Origin: Aliiglaciecola sp. 3_MG-2023
Lineage (GTDB): Bacteria > Pseudomonadota > Gammaproteobacteria > Enterobacterales > Alteromonadaceae
Reading direction: 5' to 3'
Length of the DNA: 64,000 bases
NCBI RefSeq assembly: GCF_030548205.1
Contig: NZ_JAUORV010000013.1
Span: 1-64,000, forward strand
Shown here: in pieces, positions 44,337-52,599 of the stretch
Position numbering within the stretch: position 1 is the stretch's first letter
How the letters are laid out: each line of letters begins with the position of its first letter
Notes under the pieces: model-generated
Told to the model about the DNA's origin: nothing
The model's database searches: none
Seen by the model: only the letters and a program-made list of their open reading frames with translations
Position numbers and translations under genes: made by a program

Positions 44337-45500
44337 GTGTCTAAACTAAGCTTAAGTCAAATTAATATCTACCCCATCAAGTCTTGTGCTGGCATTGCTT
44401 TAAGCAGTAGCAAGGTGGAACAGAAGGGCTTGGAATTCGACCGCAGATTTGTGCTAACTACCACCAATGGCACCTTCATTACTGCTCGAACCGACAGCAC
44501 CTTGTGCCTGGTTCAAACGGAAGTTTGCGCTACGGGACTGCGTCTAAACGCGCCAGGCATGCCTGAGTTAACCATAAAATACAGCGATTTTTCAGATAAC
44601 TACCAAATGGTGAAGGTCTGGGAAGATAACATTAAGGGACAGTACTGCCACCCTAAATATGATCAATGGTTTAGCCAATACCTTGGCAAAACCTGCAAAT
44701 TAGTATTTTTTGGCGAACAATCGAAACGCCAAGTGAAAAATAGTCAAAGTCAGGTTTCATTTGCTGATGGCTACCCGTTTTTGCTCATATCTCAACAAAG
44801 CCTGAATGACTTAAATTCGCGTCTAGCGACACCGGTTACCATGAGTCAATTTCGCCCTAATTTAGTTGTCGATAATAGTACCGCTTTCGAAGAAGATACT
44901 TGGAAAAAGGTTCGCATTGGTGAAATTGAGTTTGAGGTAATGAAGTCTTGTTCTCGCTGTATATTCACTACAGTTGACCCCAAATCAGCTAAAAAGTACC
45001 AAGCCAGAGAACCCCTTACCACTTTGCAGAAATACCGAAAAGACAAAAAAGGCGATCTACTATTTGGTCAAAACCTTATTGCTCTTAATACCGGAAAGTT
45101 AACCCTAAACGATGAAGTAGTGGTAACTGAGAAGCAAGCGCCTACTATCTATTTTGACCAAACACCAACCTCAGCAAGGAGACATAGAAATCTTGCTAGT
45201 CAATTACAGGCAAGTGATCAGGCAGCAACAAAGTCAGTGGAAATCGTTTTTTCTAGTTGGGATGTAAAACATCAAGGTAACAATCAAACGTCGATTCTGG
45301 AGCAAGGAGAAACAGCGGGTTTGAATATCCCCTTCTCTTGCAGAGCCGGTATATGTGGCAGATGCAAAGTCAAACTCAATCGGGGTGAGGTCAGAAACCT
45401 AAACGTCCTGAATGGCCTAACAGAACAAGAAGTAAATGAAGGTTATATACTCGCTTGCAGTTGTATTCCCCAAACCGATGTGGAAATAACCAAATCCTAA
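44337..45500 (+). CDS. MOSC-domain protein fused to 2Fe-2S ferredoxin (YcbX-like)
   Basis: This 387-residue protein has an N-terminal MOSC_N beta-barrel (about 1-115: INIYPIKSCAGIAL, GLEFDRRFVL) and a MOSC domain (about 125-265). The MOSC domain carries the molybdenum-cofactor Cys in EVMKSCSRCIFTTVDP. A C-terminal plant-type [2Fe-2S] ferredoxin domain (about 300-385) has CRAGICGRCKVKL and a final Cys in ACSCIP. E. coli YcbX has this architecture and, with a flavin reductase, reduces N-hydroxylated base analogues. It starts with GTG. A convergent hairpin separates it from nagA. Confidence 0.9.
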   Translation: MSKLSLSQINIYPIKSCAGIALSSSKVEQKGLEFDRRFVLTTTNGTFITARTDSTLCLVQTEVCATGLRLNAPGMPELTIKYSDFSDNYQMVKVWEDNIKGQYCHPKYDQWFSQYLGKTCKLVFFGEQSKRQVKNSQSQVSFADGYPFLLISQQSLNDLNSRLATPVTMSQFRPNLVVDNSTAFEEDTWKKVRIGEIEFEVMKSCSRCIFTTVDPKSAKKYQAREPLTTLQKYRKDKKGDLLFGQNLIALNTGKLTLNDEVVVTEKQAPTIYFDQTPTSARRHRNLASQLQASDQAATKSVEIVFSSWDVKHQGNNQTSILEQGETAGLNIPFSCRAGICGRCKVKLNRGEVRNLNVLNGLTEQEVNEGYILACSCIPQTDVEITKS

Positions 45501-45540
45501 CCCCTTTGACCGCTGTTTATTAGCTTGCAAAATGCCAAAT

Positions 45541-45568
45541 AAGTCACTCAGCTAATGGTGAGTGACTT
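45541..45568. terminator. Bidirectional hairpin overlapping the end of nagA
   Basis: AAGTCACTCA (45541-45550) pairs over 10 bp with TGAGTGACTT (45559-45568). It contains the nagA stop codon and lies between convergent genes. Short T-runs follow only on the - strand. Confidence 0.6.
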
Positions 45569-46694
45569 GGATCCCCGCTATCCAACAGCCTAAAGTACAC
45601 AATTGCTCGTCTAGCAATACAAAATCGGCTTGCATGCCTACAGCTAACTTCCCTCTGTTTGAGCAAGCTAAAAATTTTGCAGGCGTTAAGCTCGCCATCT
45701 TCAGGGCTGACTCTAAAGGGACACCCATATTTTGATGTAGGTTACGTACCGCAGAACTCATATCCAAGGCAGACCCCGCCAAAGTTCCATCAGCTAAGGT
45801 AAGCTTATTACCATTGCGGATAATCTGGGTATCTAGCCATGGCAGTGTTTCCACCTCAGCCCCCACATGGGCCATAGCATCCGTCACTAACATTAATTTT
45901 TGCCAACCTTTACATTGAAAAGCTAACCGGCAATTGTAGGGGTGGACGTGCAATCCATCAGCGATTAAGCCGCAGGTCACTCGCTCATCTTGCAGTGCTG
46001 CGGCAACCATTCCTGGGTTACGTGCAGTTAAACCTGACATGGCATTGAATAAATGTGTAAAGCCAGTAGCGCCAGCATCAATTGCCTTTAAAACAGTATC
46101 AATATCAGCATTGGAATGCCCAAGGGAGACAATTACACCACAATTAACCAGCTCTATGATTTGGCTTTGGGACACGTTTTCAGGTGCAACAGTGACTACC
46201 ACTTGGCCCAAATCTTGACGACAAAAAATAGCCATTTCATCCTCACTCAGCGGTCGAATTTGCTCACTTGAGTGGATCCCTCGTTTAGGCATGCTTAAAT
46301 GTGGCCCTTCAAAATGCACTCCCAATATCCCCGCTTCTTGCCCCTTAATGGCTTGTGCAATAGCATTTGCTGCACTTTGCATGCAATCTAAATTATCAGT
46401 AATTAAAGTGGGGAGCATTGCCGTAGTGCCAAATAAGCTATGGGCTTTACGCATAGTACGCAGAGTCTCGAGGCTAGGTCTTTGATTGAACATAACCCCG
46501 CCGCCACCATTTACTTGGGTATCAATAAAGCCGGCTGTGACTAACCCTTCGAGGGGAAAGTCTGTGGGTTGTGGATGTTTATCGATAGACGTTATCAACC
46601 CATTTTCAATAGTTAGCCTAAGGTTTTCTTGGATACTTTGCCCATCGAAAAACCGACTAGCATGGTAGTGAGTCTTAGTTAATTTATGTGCCAT
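45552..46694 (-). CDS. nagA: N-acetylglucosamine-6-phosphate deacetylase
   Basis: This 380-residue amidohydrolase-superfamily enzyme removes acetate from GlcNAc-6-P, and possibly GalNAc-6-P. Motifs in order are GFIDTQVNGGGGVMFN (metal region, near 60), GVHFEGPHLSMPKRGIH (catalytic Glu, near 125), VSLGHSNAD (His, near 190), FTHLFNAMSGLTARNPG (near 215), LIADGLHVHP and LVTDAMAHVG (catalytic Asp). The length is typical. It is downstream of a BadF-type kinase gene (92 bp), forming a kinase-deacetylase unit. Because the aga cluster at 6-18 kb lacks a deacetylase, this enzyme may also serve that pathway (inference). Confidence 0.93.
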   Translation of the reverse strand: MAHKLTKTHYHASRFFDGQSIQENLRLTIENGLITSIDKHPQPTDFPLEGLVTAGFIDTQVNGGGGVMFNQRPSLETLRTMRKAHSLFGTTAMLPTLITDNLDCMQSAANAIAQAIKGQEAGILGVHFEGPHLSMPKRGIHSSEQIRPLSEDEMAIFCRQDLGQVVVTVAPENVSQSQIIELVNCGVIVSLGHSNADIDTVLKAIDAGATGFTHLFNAMSGLTARNPGMVAAALQDERVTCGLIADGLHVHPYNCRLAFQCKGWQKLMLVTDAMAHVGAEVETLPWLDTQIIRNGNKLTLADGTLAGSALDMSSAVRNLHQNMGVPLESALKMASLTPAKFLACSNRGKLAVGMQADFVLLDEQLCTLGCWIAGIQVTHH

Positions 46695-46786
46695 GGGAGC
46701 AATTACCTCAAATGGGATCCGCGTGAATGGAACACCTCATAAAAGGCTGTTTTTCACTTCATGTTGTTGTTCAATTAATGTTGCTG

Positions 46787-47680
46787 TCAGCTATGCTTGT
46801 TTGCGCTTTCAAATTGTTTTTTTGCCATCATAATTGCGCCACATTCTGGTGCTGCAAGGGGTTGCTTTATTCCAATCTGAATATCTTCATCCAGCCAAGG
46901 GATAACACTAGGGGCTAAACCGCCAATAAACGCAATACGTTGGGGGCTATGACTTTGCAACTTTCTAGTAAGGGCGCTTAAATAACTGGCGCCGTCCTTA
47001 ATGATGTCGGTGGCGACAGGATCGTGGCGATTTGCATATTCAAATACCAGCGGGGCTAGGTTGGCAAATTTGGCTGAACTTGAGGTTAAATAACTTTCTA
47101 TTATTTGTGCCGCATCTGAGCACTGCGCAAACTCGAAAACCGCCTCAATGAAGGGACTAGATTGTGCCATTCCATCGAAACTTTCTAGGGCCCACCTTAG
47201 GGTTTGCAACCCAATCCATGCGCCACTTCCTTTATCACCTAATAAAAAGCCGTGACCACCATATTCATACTGCTGCCCTTGATGACAGGCTAATCCCGCA
47301 CTTCCTGTTCCAACAATAACAATCGCCCCTGAATCACAGTTGTGTGCCCCCAGACACGCAATGTATAAATCTGTACTCAGGCTTAATTGAGCGAAAGGAT
47401 GTTGCCAAGCTTGCAATTTAGATTTATACATAGGCAAATTAAGACCGGCCAGCCCCATTCCAACGTAAGTGTTTGATAACGCGGAAACAGGCAAATTAGC
47501 TGAGGTCATAACCTGTTCGCTGACCTGTTGAATGGAAGCTAAGGCGACTTGCATATCCCTAGCAGGGTTTGCAGGGCCAGCCACACTTTCTGCTAACAGA
47601 TTTCCTTGCGCGTCCTCGAGGCGAGCTTTACATTTGCTGCCGCCACCGTCGATCCCCAGAAAATAGAAAGGATTTTGCAA
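46787..47680 (-). CDS. BadF/BcrA/NagK-type N-acetylglucosamine kinase
   Basis: This ASKHA-fold kinase shows phosphate-1 loop YFLGIDGGGSKCKARL, MGLAGLNLP, IVIVGTGSAGLAC and GGHGFLLGDKGSGAWIG. It phosphorylates free amino sugar, most likely GlcNAc given the nagA neighbour. A TTG codon at 47680 is the likely start, because GAGGGA stands 6 nt before it and it places the P-loop near residue 9, as in relatives. ATG 47710 (MLFDWYEGIK) is the alternative. It shares family and length with AgaK at 17175 but the sequences clearly differ. Confidence 0.87.
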   Translation of the reverse strand: MQNPFYFLGIDGGGSKCKARLEDAQGNLLAESVAGPANPARDMQVALASIQQVSEQVMTSANLPVSALSNTYVGMGLAGLNLPMYKSKLQAWQHPFAQLSLSTDLYIACLGAHNCDSGAIVIVGTGSAGLACHQGQQYEYGGHGFLLGDKGSGAWIGLQTLRWALESFDGMAQSSPFIEAVFEFAQCSDAAQIIESYLTSSSAKFANLAPLVFEYANRHDPVATDIIKDGASYLSALTRKLQSHSPQRIAFIGGLAPSVIPWLDEDIQIGIKQPLAAPECGAIMMAKKQFESANKHS

Positions 47681-47835
47681 TTTTATTCCCTCATACCAAT
47701 CAAATAACATACTAGCACGATATTTTGCCCGGTGATTAAATCAACGTATTTATGCGATAAATTATCCCTTTGCTTCTGCCAGTTAATGGGCTTTTAGGGA
47801 GGTTTCACGGAATATTGAATCTGCTCAAACGTAAA

Positions 47836-47870
47836 ACGTCCACTTAAACCAGAAGTGAATTAATGGACGT
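47836..47870 (-). terminator. Rho-independent terminator after the RegA-like gene
   Basis: On the - strand ACGTCCA pairs with TGGACGT around an inner CACTT/AAGTG stem, followed by TTTTACGTTT. It lies 20 bp past the regulator stop codon. Confidence 0.65.
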
Positions 47871-47891
47871 AATTCGAGCTCACTAGGGAGT

Positions 47892-48413
47892 TCAATCAGA
47901 TCTTGGTTTTTTGATTAACTTACGCTGCAAGGTTCTGCGATGCATACCTAACTGGCGCGCCGTTGCTGAAATATTGCCATGATTTGCTTTTAGCACTTGT
48001 TGAATGTGCTCCCATTCTAGCCTGGCAGGCGACATGATGTGGGTGTCACTAGTGGCTTCTTTAGGTTTATCCCCAGCTAACATAGCTAACAAGGTTTTAC
48101 TGTCCACTGGCTTTGACAGGTAATCGTCAGCTCCTGCTTTTATCGCTTCTACCGCGGTAGCAATACTGGCATAGCCAGTTAACAGAATAATACGACCGTC
48201 AGGAAGTAATTCCCGCAACTGGGGTAATATAGACAAACCGCTTTGAGTGCCAACTTTCAAATCTAAGATCAGGTGTGAAGGGAGTGATTGTTCAGCCATA
48301 ACAAGACCTTTATCCACAGTATCGGCATGCAAACATTCATATCCGTGGTGGGTCAAGCGACGCAGTAATATGCCCGCAAAACTTTGCTCATCTTCGATTA
48401 GTAACAACCTCAT
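47892..48413 (-). CDS. RegA/PrrA/ActR-like response regulator
   Basis: This 173-residue regulator has a receiver domain (1-115; phospho-acceptor Asp51 in HLILDLKVG, Lys in YLSKPVD) and a Fis-type HTH (about 135-170; ISATARQLGMHRRTLQRKL). The HTH is nearly the hallmark sequence of the RegA/PrrA/ActR/RoxR family. That family controls respiration, energy and redox genes in response to electron-transport state. It overlaps the sensor kinase gene by 4 bp (ATGA). The interdomain region is short. Its regulon may include the nearby PQQ and Fe-S genes (inference). Confidence 0.92.
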   Translation of the reverse strand: MRLLLIEDEQSFAGILLRRLTHHGYECLHADTVDKGLVMAEQSLPSHLILDLKVGTQSGLSILPQLRELLPDGRIILLTGYASIATAVEAIKAGADDYLSKPVDSKTLLAMLAGDKPKEATSDTHIMSPARLEWEHIQQVLKANHGNISATARQLGMHRRTLQRKLIKKPRSD

Positions 48414-49678
48414 TGCAAGATCACCAACTCCATTAATATCTCGGCCACAGCACCTGTTTCAGTGTGGTTGTACAAACGCAATTGCGCACCTAAACGCTCT
48501 AAGGTAGCGTGACTCAGTAGTACTCCCATTCCAAATCCTTGTTCACTTTCAACGAGTGTTGCCCCTAGTTCGAGTAAACTCTCTTCTGGTAATCCAGCGC
48601 CAAAATCGCGAATAGTTAACACAAATTGTTTTGTTTGCGCACTATTGTCGAGACGACATTGTATTTGAATTTGCTGACAATCGTTTCGTTTACTCGATTG
48701 CACCGCATTTTGAATCAAATTTAATAGCGCTGGTAATAAAGTGGTATCTGCTCGTACCGCCAAATTTTCTAAGCTTGGGATGCTATATTCGACGTCAATG
48801 TCAGCGAAATTTAGCTGTACTTCTTGTTGTAATTTTGCAAGCAATTCAGGCATTGGGATCAGTCTTTTACTGTTCAGCTTGACCTCTTCTGACATCTCCC
48901 GGAAATCTTGTAATCGACGGCTACATAAATGTAACTGCTCCTTCAGTTGAGTGAGCAAAGGGTCAGCCTCAGATGACTCAAACTCAAGCTCTTCAGTAAG
49001 CAGATTTGCCGTCGCTAAGGGAGTCGCTAACTGATGAGCAAATTGTGCCGCCGTCGTCCCTAAAGCGACCAGTTGTTCTTGACGTAATTGTTCCTCTCTT
49101 AACTTACTGACAAAGCGCTCTTGATTACGCATAGCTTGTGCTAAAGATGCGACGACCAGCACCACCACACAGGCAGATAGAACAAAGTTAACCCACATCC
49201 CGAGAAAATGCTGCTGCATATCCACCATATGCATTTGATGAGAATCAATACTAAAAAACAACACAGAATATGCTGCCAAAGCAGCAAAACTCACCAATAT
49301 GAGTAAACGACGGGAAAGGGTCACTGCGGCTATGGCAACGGGGATCAACAGCAAAGAAACGAAGGGGTTTGTGGCTCCTTTGGCAAAGTACAACAAAATT
49401 GTCAGCAGTAAAATATCCAGTAAAACTTGAAACAGATATTCACCTTCACGGGCATTACGATTGCCTCGATAGCAATAGAACAGCACCATATTCACTGCCA
49501 ACTCTATGGCAATAATTAACTTTAAGGTTAAGTAGGGAAGGTTATATTCAAACCAATACTCGGCTAACAGAACAACTAACAATTGCAGAAAGATAAAACC
49601 ATATCTAAGCTTAATCAACAGCAAAAGGTGACGATTGGTTTGTAGGTGGGGTATGGGCATGGCGTTACTCGGATGCAA
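48410..49678 (-). CDS. RegB/PrrB-like membrane sensor histidine kinase
   Basis: This 422-residue kinase has six membrane helices (about 20-190). The quinone-site signature GATNPFVSLLLIP near 107 corresponds to GGTxNPF in RegB. A HisKA H-box AAQFAHQLATPLATANLL has its phospho-His near 215. The HATPase domain shows LLNLIQNAVQSS and DFGAGLP. The redox-active Cys box of Rhodobacter RegB is not present; GFGMGVLL lies at the ATP lid. This suggests control through the quinone site. It is translationally coupled with the RegA-like regulator. Confidence 0.9.
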   Translation of the reverse strand: MHPSNAMPIPHLQTNRHLLLLIKLRYGFIFLQLLVVLLAEYWFEYNLPYLTLKLIIAIELAVNMVLFYCYRGNRNAREGEYLFQVLLDILLLTILLYFAKGATNPFVSLLLIPVAIAAVTLSRRLLILVSFAALAAYSVLFFSIDSHQMHMVDMQQHFLGMWVNFVLSACVVVLVVASLAQAMRNQERFVSKLREEQLRQEQLVALGTTAAQFAHQLATPLATANLLTEELEFESSEADPLLTQLKEQLHLCSRRLQDFREMSEEVKLNSKRLIPMPELLAKLQQEVQLNFADIDVEYSIPSLENLAVRADTTLLPALLNLIQNAVQSSKRNDCQQIQIQCRLDNSAQTKQFVLTIRDFGAGLPEESLLELGATLVESEQGFGMGVLLSHATLERLGAQLRLYNHTETGAVAEILMELVILQ

Positions 49679-49711
49679 TTTTTCTATTTATAACAGTTTA
49701 TAATGCCAAAC

Positions 49712-50305
49712 TAAACCTAAAGACCATGCTACAGGTCTGGAATGAATATTCAATGCTAAGAAAAAACCTTGCCTGTAGTCGGTGGCTTTAGCCCCGATAA
49801 ATTGCCAGGGGCCCCCATGGTCTAAAGACCATGCTACAGGTCTGGAATGAATGTTCAATGCCGAGAAAAAACCTTACCTGTAGTCGGTGGCTTTAGCCCC
49901 GAGAAATTGCCCTAGGCCCCTTCGAAAAAATCCATGGCCTGAAGACCATGCTACAGGTCTGGATTGAATGTCCAATGCCGAGAAAAAACCTTACCAGTAG
50001 TCGGTGGCTTTAGCCCCGAGAAATTGCCCGTGGCCCCTTCGAAAAAATCCATGGCCTAAAGACCATGCTACAGGTCTGGATTGAATGTTCAATACCGAGA
50101 AAAAACCTTGCCTGTAGTCGGCGGCTTTAGCCCCGAGAAATTGCCCGGGCCCCTTCGAAAAAATCCATGGTCTAAAGACCATGCTACAGGTCTGGATTGA
50201 ATGTCCAATGCCGAGAAAAAACCTTGCCTGTAGTCGGTGGCTTTAGCCCCGATAAATTGCCCTAGGCCCCTTCGAAAAAATCCATGGCCTGAAGACCCTG
50301 CTACC
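49712..50305. repeat. REP-type composite array F, 117-bp period
   Basis: Five to six composite units have the marker CTACAGGTCTGG at about 49729, 49834, 49951, 50068 and 50184. Spacings are 105, 117, 117 and 116 bp. Each unit has CCTGTAGTCGGTGGCTTTAG-CCCCGA, AAATTGCCC, CCCTTCGAAAAAATCCATGG and CCTAAAGACCATG. It is the same subfamily as array E. It fills the gap between the RegBA pair and the PQQ cluster. Confidence 0.92.
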
Positions 50306-50321
50306 GTCCTGAGAGGTATTT

Positions 50322-52412
50322 TTATGCTGGTTGCTGGCTAACATCTATGGCTTTGCCCCTATTTTTGCGCTTGTTTTTCTTAAGAGGCGGGCATAAATCA
50401 TCGTTATTATAATAAACTATGCACTCTAAACACTGCACACATTCGTTATAATTAATCTCTCCTTTGGGTGTTATCGCTTTGATATCACACTTGTGATGAC
50501 ACAATGTACAAGGAGAGCCACAATCTTTCCGGCGGGTTAACCATTCCCCCATATGGAAATAGCCTAGAATCGCCAATCCCGCCCCTAAAGGACAAACATA
50601 ACGACAATAAAACTTGTTAATAAATAATCCAGCTGCAAGTAACACAACCGAATAAACAACAAAGGGCCAATAACGATAAAATTGTAACGTAATCGCGGTT
50701 TTAAAAGGCTCTACTTCAGATAAAACTTCAGCAGTACGAATAGAATAAATAGAAGTAAATACTAGGCCAATTAGTATTCCATACTTAACCCACCACAATT
50801 TACTGTGTAACCAATAGGGCACTTTCTTTTGGCGAATACGCAATTTTTTAGCCACCCAACCGAGCATTTCTTGTAAGGCACCAAAAGGACACAACCACCC
50901 ACAAAAGATACCTCGTCCAACAATAAATAAACTAATGAATACGTAAATCCACAAAATAAACAAGACCGGATCCATTAAGTACATTTGAATTTCAAAGCCA
51001 TTCATCAGGCTTTGAATGATAGGAAATATGTTCACTACAGATAACTGTCCTTGGGCATACCAACCAATAAAGAACAAGGTAAAAAACATGAAGCTCCAAC
51101 GAACATATCGGAATAGCTTCTGGTTGGCTGACAACTTATGCTGATAGATAAAAATCACCGTCACTAAAATTAAACTCGCGATTAAGACACTAATCACACC
51201 GATTCGCGATTCCCATATGCGCACCCAAGGGGGGGTTGGCGGTTCAACTTCCACCGCCTCTGCAATATCAAAAAGAGAGCTAGGCAATGCATAGTCATCT
51301 TGAAAACGGGCTTGCTGCTGAACGAGATGGTTTTTCGCCACGGTTAAATTAAGGGATAACTGCATATCTAAACTAGGGTTGAACCCCGATTGCGTATTCA
51401 CAACAAATAATTGCAAGTCATCGGTAATAGGCGCTCCAGAAGCGAGACTTGGCTCAGTAAAACTGTAAAAATTCAAATCACGCATGGCTAAGGGCAAATT
51501 GCCCTGCTCTAAATTAATTTGATCGGCCACGGTACCTGGCTTGAAATCATCCTCAAGGTAATGAAAAAAGCCCTCAGACATCACAGCGAAGGCTTGCTCA
51601 TTGGGCTTTAGTCCGGTCATTAAGCGTTGGTACTCCGCCTCGCCTAATAAGTTAATGCCAATACTAGGAGCATTTAAGTAAGCATAGTAAATAGTAAACT
51701 CATCGCCCTCTTCCACGGCAAAGGTGTCTGCTGGAAAATCCTCTAATTGTGCATTCAATTCTTGCTCAAATTGTTGCCGCGTTAGCGTCCACTTTCGTAC
51801 GTAACCTCTATCTAGAAGTTGTTGCCAACTCAAGGATTGGAAATCATCTTTTGGGGTTGCCAAAGGGGCGACAGTAAAGCCCTCCAGCATATTTCTAGCG
51901 ACTTGCAATGATGACAGTAATATTGTGTCGTTCACCACAATCACCGAAACCGTGGCTTTAGTAACACCGTCTACATGCACGGTTTTATCATCAAGGTTGG
52001 TATCGTTTGCTGCCTTGTCGACGATGATCCTATTGGAGACGTTCTTACCTATATACTGCTCAATAAACCTATCTAATGGCTCAGGCCCTAAGCCATGAAG
52101 AAATATAGGTTCATGATGGGATAATATTTGGATACCTTTGATGTTTCCCCCAGTATCGATGCCAATTAAAAGATTAATTTTATCTCCAGAAAAACCAGGG
52201 AAATCGACTAAGTCATTGGTTTGGAAGACATAACCTAATAATTCTTGAAGTTGATATATGGGTTGAACTGGATACTCAGCCAGGGTGTCGCCAATAGATG
52301 TTGCTTTAGGGAATATGTGTTTTATTTGTTGTTCGGAAATAGCAGAGCCTAATGTGGAACCACTGAATACAATCAATGGGAATAAGAATAACCAGTTGCG
52401 AAAAATCTTCAT
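50322..52412 (-). CDS. NosR/NirI-like FMN-binding Fe-S membrane protein
   Basis: This 696-residue protein has a signal peptide and a periplasmic FMN-binding domain (about 60-190) with the covalent-flavin motif VDGVTKATVS (Thr near 154). A long periplasmic region follows, then about five membrane helices (400-640). The cytoplasmic 4Fe-4S motifs are CGWLCPFGALQEM, CRYVCPLGAG, CGSPCTLCHHKCD and CVQCLEC. NosR proteins carry electrons across the membrane to periplasmic reductases. Here, 187 bp after a PQQ alcohol dehydrogenase gene and with no nos genes, it may move electrons in either direction between quinol and the quinoprotein system. Confidence 0.88.
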   Translation of the reverse strand: MKIFRNWLFLFPLIVFSGSTLGSAISEQQIKHIFPKATSIGDTLAEYPVQPIYQLQELLGYVFQTNDLVDFPGFSGDKINLLIGIDTGGNIKGIQILSHHEPIFLHGLGPEPLDRFIEQYIGKNVSNRIIVDKAANDTNLDDKTVHVDGVTKATVSVIVVNDTILLSSLQVARNMLEGFTVAPLATPKDDFQSLSWQQLLDRGYVRKWTLTRQQFEQELNAQLEDFPADTFAVEEGDEFTIYYAYLNAPSIGINLLGEAEYQRLMTGLKPNEQAFAVMSEGFFHYLEDDFKPGTVADQINLEQGNLPLAMRDLNFYSFTEPSLASGAPITDDLQLFVVNTQSGFNPSLDMQLSLNLTVAKNHLVQQQARFQDDYALPSSLFDIAEAVEVEPPTPPWVRIWESRIGVISVLIASLILVTVIFIYQHKLSANQKLFRYVRWSFMFFTLFFIGWYAQGQLSVVNIFPIIQSLMNGFEIQMYLMDPVLFILWIYVFISLFIVGRGIFCGWLCPFGALQEMLGWVAKKLRIRQKKVPYWLHSKLWWVKYGILIGLVFTSIYSIRTAEVLSEVEPFKTAITLQFYRYWPFVVYSVVLLAAGLFINKFYCRYVCPLGAGLAILGYFHMGEWLTRRKDCGSPCTLCHHKCDIKAITPKGEINYNECVQCLECIVYYNNDDLCPPLKKNKRKNRGKAIDVSQQPA

Positions 52413-52599
52413 GGCTATTAGTGTCCTAACTTAATCCAGTTCTAAATCGAACTGACGAAATACCACAAAAACAGTCTGAAAATGAGTCCTACAGACCACT
52501 AAGGCCAATCCAAACTGAAAGCTAGCGTCCAGAATGGATTGGTATTTCTATAAAAAGCGCGACAAGATGGTGGGACCCCCCCTTGCCGCGGTGCCACCT

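Noticed and set aside
49991-50182. 63-residue reverse-strand frame in array F
   Set aside because: It is a translation of the 117-bp composite repeat with no ribosome site.
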